DNA from: Pseudomonadota bacterium
GTDB lineage: Bacteria; Pseudomonadota; Alphaproteobacteria; Rhodospirillales; Magnetospirillaceae
DNA: 30,553 nucleotides
Reading direction: 5' to 3'
Assembly (NCBI GenBank): GCA_023458315.1
Contig: JAEXAH010000078.1
Coordinates: 1 to 30,553 of the forward strand
Below the pieces are notes generated by a model. That model was not told the DNA's origin. It searched no databases and saw only the letters and a program-made list of their open reading frames with translations. The translations under genes were made by a program, and so were the position numbers. Shown here in pieces: positions 7,653-14,563 of the stretch (positions are counted from its first letter, which is position 1; each line of letters starts with the position of its first letter).

Positions 7653-8918
7653 TCAGCGGACGGCGCTGATCAGGGCGTCGTACATGTCCTTGGCGGTGGT
7701 CACGACCTGGGACGCCGCCGAATAGGCTTGCTGCGCCACGATCATGCGGGTGAATTCGTCGGCGGTGTCGACGGTCGAGGATTCCAGGCTGCTGGCGCTG
7801 ATCGACCCGGCCGAGCCTTCCTCGGCGGTGCCCAGCGTGGCGATGCCCGAGGTCGAGGTCTGCTGGTACAACGTGCCGCTCAGCGCCTCGAGGCCGTCGT
7901 AATTGGCGAAGGTCGCCACCGCGATCTTGTAGATGGGCAGGGTCTGGCCGTTGCTGTACGACGCCGTCACCGTGCCGTCGCTCGAGATGGAGATGCCGCT
8001 CAGCTTGCCGGTTTCATAGCCGTCATTGGTCACTTTGGTCAGGGTGACGCCGTCGGTGGCGCCGGTCATGTCCAGGCTGGACAGGTCCAGGGTGATCGAA
8101 CTGTCGCTGGCGGCGTTGTTCCAGTCGAAATCCAGGGACAGGCTGGCCGGATCGACGGTGGCGCTGGACGAATCGGTCATGGTGGACAGCTTGCCGTCGC
8201 CGTCGAAGGTCATGGTCAGGGTGCCCGGCGACGAAGAGGTGCCGTCGTCGCTGGAAAACGCCACCGTCCAGGTGTTGGTGTTGGCGGCGGTGTCGGCGGC
8301 GGTGTGGGTGAAGGTGGCGGTGACGACGTGGGTGTTGCCCAGGGCGTCGTAGACCTCGAAGGTCTTTTCGTAGGTGGTCGCGGCCGACACGTCGGTATCC
8401 GCCCCCAACGAGGCGTCCAGCGTCAGCTTGCCGGTGGCCTTGGCCGAATAGACCTGGTTGGTGACGTTGATCCGTTCCAGTTCGCTGGACGTGCCGTTGC
8501 CCGCGATCTTGCCGGTGGAATCCGTCGCCCACCCCATCAGGTAAACCTTGGTTCCGGCGTTGTTGTACAGATAACCGTCGTCGTCGGTGTCGAATTCGCC
8601 GTTGCGGGTGTAATAGGTGGTGCCCGAGGTGTCGCTGACCACGAACATGCCGCTGCCGCTGAGCGCCAGATCGGTCACGTTGCTGGTGGATTCGATGTTG
8701 CCCTGGGCGTCCACGTTCTGGCGCACCCGCGAGGTGACGCCCGCGCCGGTATAGGCGGTGCCGGAAAACGCCTGCGTCACCATGGACTTGAAGCTGGTGG
8801 TGACGGATTTGTAGCCGGTGGTGCTGGAATTGGCCAGGTTGTTGGAAATCGCCGACAGGGCCTGGCTTTGCGACTTCAGGGCCGACACGGCGGTGGTCAT
8901 GGCGCTGGAAAGGGTCAT
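7653..8918 (-). CDS. flgE: Flagellar hook protein FlgE
   Basis: The gene encodes 421 residues. The N-terminus (MTLSSAMTTAVSALKSQSQALSAISNNLANSSTTGYKS, read as two adjacent blocks) has the rod/hook-family SNNLAN-TGYK motif. Then come DLALSGSGMFVV, TYYTRNGEFDTDDDGYL and the C-terminal SSLESSTVDTADEFTRMIVAQQAYSAASQVV region with VDLA/EFT-type helices. This is the standard hook subunit, polymerised outside the cell on the FlgD scaffold. The central domain is Thr/Ser/Asp-rich. The start is preceded by GGGAGACGCATC, 15 bases after the flgD stop. No deviation from the family was noted; length is in the usual range. Confidence 0.96.
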   Translation of the reverse strand: MTLSSAMTTAVSALKSQSQALSAISNNLANSSTTGYKSVTTSFKSMVTQAFSGTAYTGAGVTSRVRQNVDAQGNIESTSNVTDLALSGSGMFVVSDTSGTTYYTRNGEFDTDDDGYLYNNAGTKVYLMGWATDSTGKIAGNGTSSELERINVTNQVYSAKATGKLTLDASLGADTDVSAATTYEKTFEVYDALGNTHVVTATFTHTAADTAANTNTWTVAFSSDDGTSSSPGTLTMTFDGDGKLSTMTDSSSATVDPASLSLDFDWNNAASDSSITLDLSSLDMTGATDGVTLTKVTNDGYETGKLSGISISSDGTVTASYSNGQTLPIYKIAVATFANYDGLEALSGTLYQQTSTSGIATLGTAEEGSAGSISASSLESSTVDTADEFTRMIVAQQAYSAASQVVTTAKDMYDALISAVR

Positions 8919-8932
8919 GATGCGTCTCCCGT

Positions 8933-9601
8933 TCAGGCGGCCAGCCGGGTGATGTCGCCCAGCCCGATTTCGGTGTCGCCGATCTCCAGCACGGTCGAGC
9001 CGCTGGACGAATCGACCGCGGTGACGGTGCCGACGATGGAAATGGCGCTGTCGACGGTTGCGCCGTCGGCATCGGTGGCGGTGACTTTCAGGGTGTATTC
9101 ACCGGCGCCGACGGCGTTGCCGTCGCTGTCCTTGCCGTCCCAGGTGAAATCGTGGGTGCCCGATTGGGTGTCGCCGCTGCCGCTCCACACCACGGTGCCG
9201 TCGGCATCGGTGATTTCCAGGGTGACGGCGGCGGCATCGCCGTCCAGCGTGTACTTCCACCCCCCGTCCACCGCGCCGCCGCTGTCCACGGCCAGGGTGT
9301 CGCCCTCGGCCTCGACGGTCATGCCGATGTAGCCGACGCCGGTGGAGAACGAGAGCGATTCGATGGAACTCAGCACGGAATCCAGCTTCTCGTTGGTCGA
9401 GATCTGCTGCTCCAACGCGGCATAGGTCGCCAGTTGCGAGGTGAATTCGGTGCTGTCCACCGGGTCCAGCGGGTTCTGCGTCTGCAACTGCGTGGTCAGC
9501 AGCGTCAGAAACATCTCGTAGCTGGTGGACAGGCTGTTGGACGAAGACGTGCCGGTGGTCGAACTTGTCGACGTGGTGGATGAAGTGACCGAGCTGACCA
9601 T
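8933..9601 (-). CDS. flgD: Flagellar hook assembly scaffold FlgD
   Basis: The gene encodes 222 residues. After a Ser/Thr-rich start comes the FlgD core (MFLTLLTTQLQTQNPLDPVD, then STEFTSQLATYAALEQQIS) at residues about 30-70. This is followed by the beta-sandwich portion with GYIGMTVEAEGD, VWSGSGDTQSGTHDFTWDGKD and GEYTLKVTA (FlgD Ig-like/Tudor-type domains). FlgD caps the growing hook and is shed when FlgK arrives. It is the first gene of the unit running to flgL. The ribosome site CGGGAG is about 9 bases from the ATG. Its promoter must lie in 9602-9738. Confidence 0.95.
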   Translation of the reverse strand: MVSSVTSSTTSTSSTTGTSSSNSLSTSYEMFLTLLTTQLQTQNPLDPVDSTEFTSQLATYAALEQQISTNEKLDSVLSSIESLSFSTGVGYIGMTVEAEGDTLAVDSGGAVDGGWKYTLDGDAAAVTLEITDADGTVVWSGSGDTQSGTHDFTWDGKDSDGNAVGAGEYTLKVTATDADGATVDSAISIVGTVTAVDSSSGSTVLEIGDTEIGLGDITRLAA

Positions 9602-9738
9602 GGCAGCACACTCCCGGAAAGACTTGGGAACGTCGGCGGTATCGCCTTGTCCCTTCTGTCGGTTTCTACGGAGCGTCCGGATGAACCGGTCGGAATATTT
9701 TTACGTCATTTCGTTTTTGCTTGCGCGGACACGCGAAA
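9602..9738 (-). promoter_or_regulatory. Region holding the flgD operon promoter
   Basis: This is 137 bases between the flgD start and the preceding terminator hairpin. It contains the AT-richest stretch of the flagellar block (about 9692-9720). I found neither a sigma-54 (GG-N10-GC) nor a sigma-28 type promoter that I would defend. A TTTTACGTCA at 9699-9708 resembles one half-site of the ACGT operators farther right but stands alone. Confidence 0.4.
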
Positions 9739-9764
9739 GCACACCCGGTGTTAACCGGGTGTGC
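9739..9764 (-). terminator. Terminator after the fliD-fliS-small-gene unit
   Basis: An 11-bp perfect stem (arms 9739-9749 and 9754-9764, core ACACCCGGT / ACCGGGTGT) has loop GTTA. On the minus strand it is followed by TTTCG. It lies 40 bases past the stop of the small gene at 9804. Confidence 0.65.
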
Positions 9765-9803
9765 CGTGGTGATACGGTGAGGACGGCGATGTCAGGCGCG
9801 GAA

Positions 9804-10058
9804 TCAGTTCTTGCGGCTGGGCGGCTGGTCCAGCGCGGCGGCGACGATGCGGTCGGCCAGTCCGGCCGGGGCCTTGGGCGTGGCGGACAGCACGCCGTCG
9901 ACCACATTGGCCTGGGCCAGCAGGGCCTGCGCGTCGCGGGAAATGGCGAGAAGGGAATCGGCCGCGAGACGGTCGCGGGCGGGCCAAGAGGTCAGGTCGC
10001 CGCCGAAACGGTCGAGCAAATCCCTGAACCCCTCGAGCGAGAGGGAGGAAGCAGTCAT
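9804..10058 (-). CDS. Small stand-alone protein with the 'LLDR-WP' domain of the nearby anti-sigma protein
   Basis: The gene encodes 84 residues, soluble, with no membrane segment. Residues 6-56 (SLEGFRDLLDRFGGDLTSWP, then R-AADSLLA, A-ALLAQA, D) align clearly with residues 2-50 of the protein encoded at 14560-15021 (TLDQFIALLDRHG, DQWP, RAAAQSLLA, AARALA, D). In that protein the same domain precedes a transmembrane segment and sits in a sigma-factor operon, so here it looks like a free cytoplasmic version. I chose the ATG at 10058; earlier codons run into the intergenic region. It lies 111 bases after fliS in the same direction and ends at a terminator. Function is unknown; binding to an ECF sigma factor is a hypothesis. 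Confidence 0.75.
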   Translation of the reverse strand: MTASSLSLEGFRDLLDRFGGDLTSWPARDRLAADSLLAISRDAQALLAQANVVDGVLSATPKAPAGLADRIVAAALDQPPSRKN

Positions 10059-10169
10059 GGCGCCTCGATTTCTTCGTGGGCTATGGAACGCCCGGGCTTT
10101 GCCGGGCGTCATGACTTTAGCGGAAACAACCGTCGAAGGACAGGGGCAAGCGGGCGGGCCGCCTTGCCT

Positions 10170-10571
10170 TCAGCGTGGTTCGGCGGGGGGCGCCAGCGTG
10201 GGCATGCCCGCGATGTCGCTCCAGGCGTTGCGCAGCAGGCGCAGGCCCTCGGCGATGCGGTGCAGGCAATCCTGGGCGTTGGGGCGGCCGACCGAATTCA
10301 TCATGGCGCGCATGTTGGCCTCGTAGGTGTCGCGCAGCCGGTTGGTCAACTCGCCGCCCGGCCCCATCTCCAGCGCCGCCAACAGGCCGCGCAGGATGTC
10401 GGTGGCCCGCAGGATCTGGTTGAACTGTTCGCCGAAATCGCCGCGCCCGGCGGCGTCCGAGGCGTTGCGCAACCGCACCAGCACCCCGTCGTACAACAGC
10501 ACCACCGCCTGCAACGGCGGCGTGGTCTGGATGGCGTTCTGATAGGCGGACATGGCGTAGCGGGGTGTCAT
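10170..10571 (-). CDS. fliS: Flagellin export chaperone FliS
   Basis: The gene encodes 133 residues with the FliS pattern: YQNAIQTTPPLQAVVLLYDGVLVRL near the N-terminus (FliS proteins have Y-x-P-xx-L-xx-LYDG at this place), then helices containing RATDILRGLLAALE and YEANMRAMMNSV. FliS binds the C-terminal helix of flagellin in the cytoplasm and prevents early polymerisation. The ATG follows the fliD stop codon by 11 bases, with GGAGGATCAGCC overlapping the fliD end, so the two are co-translated. Location beside flagellin and fliD is the normal arrangement. Confidence 0.93.
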   Translation of the reverse strand: MTPRYAMSAYQNAIQTTPPLQAVVLLYDGVLVRLRNASDAAGRGDFGEQFNQILRATDILRGLLAALEMGPGGELTNRLRDTYEANMRAMMNSVGRPNAQDCLHRIAEGLRLLRNAWSDIAGMPTLAPPAEPR

Positions 10572-10582
10572 GGCTGATCCTC

Positions 10583-12277
10583 CTAGGCGCTGCTGGCTTC
10601 CAGCAGCGCCTTCAAGAGTTTGACGGTGGTTTCGGCCTCGGAAATCTTCGAGGCCATGTTGCCGTACAGGGTGTAGAGGTAGCTGGCGTAGGTTTCGGTG
10701 GACGCCGTCAGGGTGTCGATGCGGTCGTTCAGGGTGTCGTTGCTGGTTTGCAACGCCTCGATCACGTCGTTCAGGGTGCCGCTGTCGGAATTGGCCACCG
10801 CGTCGGCGGCGTAATACAACTGGTCGGCGATGCCTTGGCTCAGGGTGACGTCGATGGATTTGCCGGTGCTGCCGGTATAGACCAGGGTCAGCCCTTCGTA
10901 GATGCTGCCCTCGGCGCCCTTGATGGTGCCGCCGCTGACGGTGAACAGCGACGAATCGCCGCCGACGCTGGCGCTGACCAGGGTGCCGTCGGCATCCACC
11001 TGAAGGTCCAGGGTGAAGTCGAAGCTGGCGTTGGGGTGGCGCACCAGCCCCAGATCGCCCGAGGACGACGTCATCTGATAGCTGAACAGCGCCTGGATGT
11101 CGTCCAGGCTGTCCAGCAGGGCGTTGCCCAGGGCGGTGTCGTCCACCACCAGCTTGTTGTCGCTGTCGAAGGTGATGCCCAGCGCCGCCAGACTGGTGTC
11201 GCTGGTACCTGAACTGAGGATGCTTTGCAGGGCGTTGGCGACGGTGCGCAGGGTGGCGTCGCCGTACAGCGTGGCGTCGTCCCCGGCGGTGCCGCTGGAC
11301 GTGGTGCTTTGATTGGTGACGACGAAATCGCGCAGCGTGTTGTAGGTGTCCACCAGCGCGGTGATGGCATCCTGCACGGCGGTCAGATCGTTGGACACTT
11401 CCAGCGTCAGGGTGGTGTCGGCGGCGGGCGCCGAATACAGGTGCAGGGTGACGCCGTCCAGCACGTCGTCGATGTCGTTGCCAGAGCGGGTGATGGTGAC
11501 GCCGTCCACCTTGAACACGGCGTCTTGTGCCGCTTGCAGCACGGCGTCGGACGCGATGGCACCCGACGAATCCAGCAGGCCCAGCGTGTCGGCCAGCACG
11601 CTGCCGCTGGTGTCGGCGGCGGTGATGGTCTGGCCGGTTTCCACGCTGGTCAGGATCAGTTGATAGCTGTTGTCCGACACCTTCATCACCGACGCCTTGA
11701 CGCCCGACGTGCCCTTTTCGGCGTTGATGGCGTCGGCGATGTCGCCCAGCGACATGTCGGCGGTGACGGTGATGGTGGCGCTGCCGCCCGCCGAGGTGCC
11801 GATGCTGAAGCTGCCGCCGACGCCCAGGGCGTCATAGCGCGTGCCCTGGGTCGCGCTGCCCAGGATGTTGGTGGTCGCCACCTGGGTGATGGAAATGGTG
11901 TGGGTGCCCAGGTCGGTGCCTTCCTCGACGGTGGCCGACATGTAGGTGCTGGCGGCGGTCGCGGTGGACGAGGTCAGATAGGCGGTGCGGTCGCGGAAGA
12001 CGTCGCTGGACTTGCCGCTGCTGCTGGGGTCGCCGCGCAACGCCGCCAGGGTGTCGGTCAGGTCCTGCAACATGCCTTGCAGGTCCTGATAGGCGGCGAT
12101 CCTGGTTTCGTTCTCGGTGACTTCGCTTTCCATGCTGTCGATCCGGGTGTACCGGGCCTCCAGCTTGGCTTCCACCAGGGCGGCGGTGTCGAAATCGTCG
12201 TAATCGGTGCTGGACGACGTGGTCTTGGTGGCCGACGTGGTCGCGGTCGTGCTGGTGGTGCTGCTGACGCTGGTCAT
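10583..12277 (-). CDS. fliD: Flagellar filament cap protein FliD (HAP2)
   Basis: The gene encodes 564 residues. It starts with a Ser/Thr-rich leader, then DFDTAALVEAKLEARYTRID and a coiled segment (ESEVTENETRIAAYQDLQGML), the FliD N-terminal domain. GTHTISITQVATTNILGS begins the second conserved part. The FliD C-terminal domain includes LEVSNDLTAVQDAITALVDTYNTL and ends in a coiled coil (YLYTLYGNMASKISEAETTVKLLKALL). The protein forms the pentameric cap under which flagellin folds. The ribosome site AAGGAGG lies just before the ATG and directly after a strong hairpin (12298-12334), so its expression is probably set below that of flagellin. Confidence 0.93.
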   Translation of the reverse strand: MTSVSSTTSTTATTSATKTTSSSTDYDDFDTAALVEAKLEARYTRIDSMESEVTENETRIAAYQDLQGMLQDLTDTLAALRGDPSSSGKSSDVFRDRTAYLTSSTATAASTYMSATVEEGTDLGTHTISITQVATTNILGSATQGTRYDALGVGGSFSIGTSAGGSATITVTADMSLGDIADAINAEKGTSGVKASVMKVSDNSYQLILTSVETGQTITAADTSGSVLADTLGLLDSSGAIASDAVLQAAQDAVFKVDGVTITRSGNDIDDVLDGVTLHLYSAPAADTTLTLEVSNDLTAVQDAITALVDTYNTLRDFVVTNQSTTSSGTAGDDATLYGDATLRTVANALQSILSSGTSDTSLAALGITFDSDNKLVVDDTALGNALLDSLDDIQALFSYQMTSSSGDLGLVRHPNASFDFTLDLQVDADGTLVSASVGGDSSLFTVSGGTIKGAEGSIYEGLTLVYTGSTGKSIDVTLSQGIADQLYYAADAVANSDSGTLNDVIEALQTSNDTLNDRIDTLTASTETYASYLYTLYGNMASKISEAETTVKLLKALLEASSA

Positions 12278-12297
12278 GGGGCCGCCTCCTTGAAGTT

Positions 12298-12334
12298 GGC
12301 GGGCGGAACGGGGTGTTACGCCGTTCCGCCCGCC
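12298..12334 (-). terminator. Strong hairpin between flagellin and fliD
   Basis: A perfect 14-bp GC-rich stem (arms 12298-12311 and 12321-12334) with a 9-base loop lies 36 bases after the flagellin stop codon. Only about six bases separate it from the fliD ribosome site, so it may act as a partial terminator or as a 3' stabiliser of the flagellin message. Confidence 0.6.
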
Positions 12335-12370
12335 GCCTCATGAACCTCCCGTGAGGGTATGGGGGATCGC

Positions 12371-13198
12371 CTAGCTCTTGAGCAGGCTCAGGAGGTTCTG
12401 GGGCATGGAATTGGCCTGGGTCAGCGCGGCGATGGCCGCCTGGGCCTTGACGTCGGCCGAGGCCAGCTTGGACTTTTCCGAGGCCACGTCGGCATCCATC
12501 ACCGCCGATTGGGCGGCGCTGAGGTTTTCTTCCGACGTGGCGATGGTCTGCGACCGGAAATCAAAGCGCGACATGGACGCGCCGACCGAGGCGCGGGCCG
12601 AGGAAATGGTCGAGATGGCGGTGTCCAGCAGGGTCACGGCGGCGGACGCGTTGGTGCTGGAACTGACCGAGGACGCGTTGATGCCCAGCGCGGTGGCGTC
12701 CACGTCGTCGATGGTCACGGTGATGACGTCCGAGGTCGAGGTGCCGACCATGAAATCCACACCCGTCGAATAGACGCCGGTGCCGTCCAGCAGTGACACG
12801 CCGTTATAGCGGGTGGACTGGGCGATGCCGTCGATTTCATCCATCAGCTCGTCGTATTCCGACTGGATGTAGGTGCGTTCGCTGTCCGTCACCGAGCCGG
12901 AATAGGACTGGGTGGCCAGGGCCTTCATGCGTTGCAGGATGTCGCTGATGCGGGCCAGGCCGCCATCGGCGGTTTGCAGGATGGCCGTCGCCTGGCTGGC
13001 GTTGGTCGCCGCCTGGCCCAGCACGGTGACGTCGGACTGGATGCGGGTGCCGATGGCCAGGCCCGAGGCGTCGTCCGAAGCCTTGGTGATGCGCGAGCCC
13101 GAGGCCAGTTTCGAGGTGATGCTGGATTCGGTGTCCGAATTCAGGTTCAGGTAGCGCAGGGCCGAGTTGGCGGCGGTGTTGGTGGCGATGACGGGCAT
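12371..13198 (-). CDS. fliC: Flagellin (short form)
   Basis: The gene encodes 275 residues. The N-terminal D0/D1 domain includes ATNTAANSALRYLN, SSITSKLASGSRITKASDDA and SGLAIGTRI, with the canonical S-G-RI-A-DDASGLAI pattern. The C-terminal D1/D0 domain (ARASVGASMSRFDFRSQTI, then QAAIAALTQANSMPQNLLSLL) ends as usual in LLSLLKS. The central variable domain is very small, so the filament surface is minimal. AAGGAGACATCGTC precedes the ATG. Only 86 bases separate it from the upstream ECF sigma gene read in the same direction. No recognisable sigma-28 promoter is in that gap, so co-transcription or an unusual promoter should be considered. Confidence 0.96.
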   Translation of the reverse strand: MPVIATNTAANSALRYLNLNSDTESSITSKLASGSRITKASDDASGLAIGTRIQSDVTVLGQAATNASQATAILQTADGGLARISDILQRMKALATQSYSGSVTDSERTYIQSEYDELMDEIDGIAQSTRYNGVSLLDGTGVYSTGVDFMVGTSTSDVITVTIDDVDATALGINASSVSSSTNASAAVTLLDTAISTISSARASVGASMSRFDFRSQTIATSEENLSAAQSAVMDADVASEKSKLASADVKAQAAIAALTQANSMPQNLLSLLKS

Positions 13199-13284
13199 GA
13201 CGATGTCTCCTTCTGATCCATTCCGTCCCGCTTGGCGGGGTCATGGGTGGAACGGATCGCCCGCGCCGATCAGGCGGTGATTCT

Positions 13285-13899
13285 TCAGCCCTCGGCGAAA
13301 ATGTGGCGGATGTCGCGCTCGGACCGGCGCAGCCGCTCGCGCAGGCCCTGGCGGCCGCGCTTCAGCAGGCTTTCCACCGCCTGCACGGTGGTGCCCAGAA
13401 CGGCGGCGATCTCGGCATTGCCCATGTCGTCGAAATAGGCCAGCGTCAGCGCCGCCCGCTGCTGCTCGGGCATGGTGGACAACGCATCCCCCAGGCGGCC
13501 ATAGACCTGACGGCGGTGGATGCAATCCACCGAATCGGGGCCGTCGTCCTCGGGCTCGGCCACGTCGTCCAGGCAGGTGCCGGACGGCATGCGCTTCAGG
13601 TCGATGCAGCGGTTGAACACCACCCGGTACAGCCAGGTCGAGAACTTGGCCTTGCCCGGCTGCCAGGAATGGCGGTGGGTCCACGCCTTGACCAAGGCGT
13701 CCTGGGCCACGTCCTCGGCGTCGGCCGGGTTGCGCAGGGTGCGCAGCGCCAGCGCGTAGGCCCGGTCCACATGCCGCTCCACCAGGACGCGGTACGCCTG
13801 GGAATCGTCGGCCTTCATGCGTTCCAGCAGGGCATCGTCGTCCAGGTCGTGGTCCAGGGCGGTGGCGGGGCGGCTGTGCGGCGAGGTCTGAGGCATCAT
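13285..13899 (-). CDS. ECF-type RNA polymerase sigma factor, flagellin-adjacent
   Basis: The gene encodes 204 residues. Region 2 is DAEDVAQDALVKAWTHRHSW followed by PGKAKFSTWLYRVVFNRCID (residues about 66-105). Region 4 is MPEQQRAALTLAYFDDMGNA followed by EIAAVLGTTVQAVESLLKRG near the C-terminus. Regions 1.1 and 3 are absent, so it is an ECF sigma. It is a paralogue of the sigma at 15018-15572; both carry the linker LDDVAEPxD between regions 2 and 4. I start it at the ATG at 13899 (a second ATG follows at once); the frame upstream has only a TTG. Unlike its paralogue it has no adjacent anti-sigma gene. Three phased palindromes and a GCGTATAAG box lie upstream; flagellin is directly downstream. 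Confidence 0.9.
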   Translation of the reverse strand: MMPQTSPHSRPATALDHDLDDDALLERMKADDSQAYRVLVERHVDRAYALALRTLRNPADAEDVAQDALVKAWTHRHSWQPGKAKFSTWLYRVVFNRCIDLKRMPSGTCLDDVAEPEDDGPDSVDCIHRRQVYGRLGDALSTMPEQQRAALTLAYFDDMGNAEIAAVLGTTVQAVESLLKRGRQGLRERLRRSERDIRHIFAEG

Positions 13900-13952
13900 C
13901 GCGCTGGTTCCGTTCGGTTCCGGTGGGGGCGGCAAGGGGCGCCCGTTACTTC

Positions 13953-13961
13953 CTTATACGC
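13953..13961 (-). promoter_or_regulatory. Candidate promoter element GCGTATAAG upstream of the flagellin-adjacent sigma gene
   Basis: Read on the minus strand, GCCC-N2-GCGTATAAG ends 53 bases before the start codon of the sigma gene. The same 15-base pattern occurs at a similar distance before the paralogous sigma gene (15630-15638). The surrounding bases differ, which points to a functional -10 type element. Confidence 0.5.
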
Positions 13962-14015
13962 GGGGGCGTAAAGAAGCAGGCGTAGGAATGTGAAGAAAAA
14001 TCAAATGGTTAGCTG

Positions 14016-14074
14016 GGCAGAAACTGCCGGTCGGGCGGCAATTTCTGCCGGGGTGCCCGGCAGTTTTTGCCGGG
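14016..14074. promoter_or_regulatory. Three phased GGCA-N5-TGCC palindromes (candidate operator array)
   Basis: Palindrome 1 is GGCAGAAACTGCC (14016-14028). Palindrome 2 is CGGCAATTTCTGCCG (14036-14050). Palindrome 3 is CCCGGCAGTTTTTGCCGGG (14056-14074). Their centres are at 14022, 14043 and 14065, that is 21 and 22 bases apart, two turns of the helix. They lie about 60-105 bases upstream of the GCGTATAAG box of the sigma gene at 13285-13899, a position typical of activator sites. Part of the array (14045-14068) could also fold into a plus-strand hairpin followed by TTTTT, but no plus-strand gene lies upstream. Confidence 0.6.
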
Positions 14075-14092
14075 TCGGGGCGGGCAAAAGAA

Positions 14093-14116
14093 AGGCCGCC
14101 GTGGCGGCGGCGGCCT
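14093..14116 (-). terminator. Rho-independent terminator of the sigma/anti-sigma/sensor operon
   Basis: An 8-bp stem AGGCCGCC / GGCGGCCT with an 8-base loop begins 6 bases after the stop codon of the sensor gene. On the minus strand it is followed by the T-rich run TTTCTTTTG. Confidence 0.75.
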
Positions 14117-14122
14117 GGAACA

Positions 14123-14563
14123 TCATCGGGGGCGGGGCGGGCGCGGCGGGCGGTCGGCCATGCGTTTGCGCCCTTCCGGCGACATCTGGGGCAGGGCATC
14201 GGCCAGGATGGCGCCGATCACCGCGCCTTCACGTTCGCGGCTGGCACGGAATTCGCTTTCCATGCGCAGGAAGGCTTCGAGATCGAAGGGTTCCGCCGTC
14301 AGCACGTCGCGCATGCGCTCGAATCCGTGCGGCGTTCCGGAATCCGGCGGGAACTGCTCCCGATGGACCTCGAAAGCCTGGCGCAGAATGCGCGCATCGT
14401 CCGGGGGCAGGGTTTCGGCCATGTCCAGGATCATCATTCCAGGCCGCGGAGGGGGACCCTTCGGCGGGTCGCGGAAGAAGTGCGTGCCCACCGTCACGCC
14501 CAGGAAAACGTTGAGCGCCACCGAGGCGACCAGAAGCCAGAGCCAGGGTTTCGTGTTGGTCAT
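14123..14563 (-). CDS. Membrane-anchored periplasmic sensor, CnrX/ZraP-like ('heavy-metal sensor' type)
   Basis: The gene encodes 146 residues. One N-terminal membrane anchor (residues about 7-25, WLWLLVASVALNVFLGVTVG) is followed by a helical periplasmic domain: PPDDARILRQAFEVHREQ, RMRDVLTAEPFDLEAFLRME and ADALPQMSPEGRKRMAD, ending in a PPRPPRPR tail. This layout, and the LS/SPEGR motif near the end, fit the CnrX/ZraP/CpxP group that alphaproteobacteria pair with ECF sigma factors. Whether it senses metal is unknown: there is no His-rich stretch, and Met residues are scattered. Its ATG overlaps the anti-sigma stop (ATGA), so it is translationally coupled as the third gene of the operon and is followed by a terminator. 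Confidence 0.75.
   Translation of the reverse strand: MTNTKPWLWLLVASVALNVFLGVTVGTHFFRDPPKGPPPRPGMMILDMAETLPPDDARILRQAFEVHREQFPPDSGTPHGFERMRDVLTAEPFDLEAFLRMESEFRASREREGAVIGAILADALPQMSPEGRKRMADRPPRPPRPR

Noticed and set aside
9699..9708. TTTTACGTCA upstream of flgD as a member of the ACGT operator set
   Set aside because: It contains a single ACGT without a partner six bases away; one half-site in an AT-rich stretch can occur by chance.
14045..14068. Plus-strand rho-independent terminator CTGCCGGG-GTG-CCCGGCAG-TTTTT
   Set aside because: It would fit the form, but there is no plus-strand gene for several kilobases upstream, and it is built from parts of two of the phased palindromes.
14056..14074. 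Sigma-54 promoter in the third palindrome (GGCAGTTTTTGC)
   Set aside because: The GG-to-GC spacing is 8 bases, whereas sigma-54 promoters need 10.
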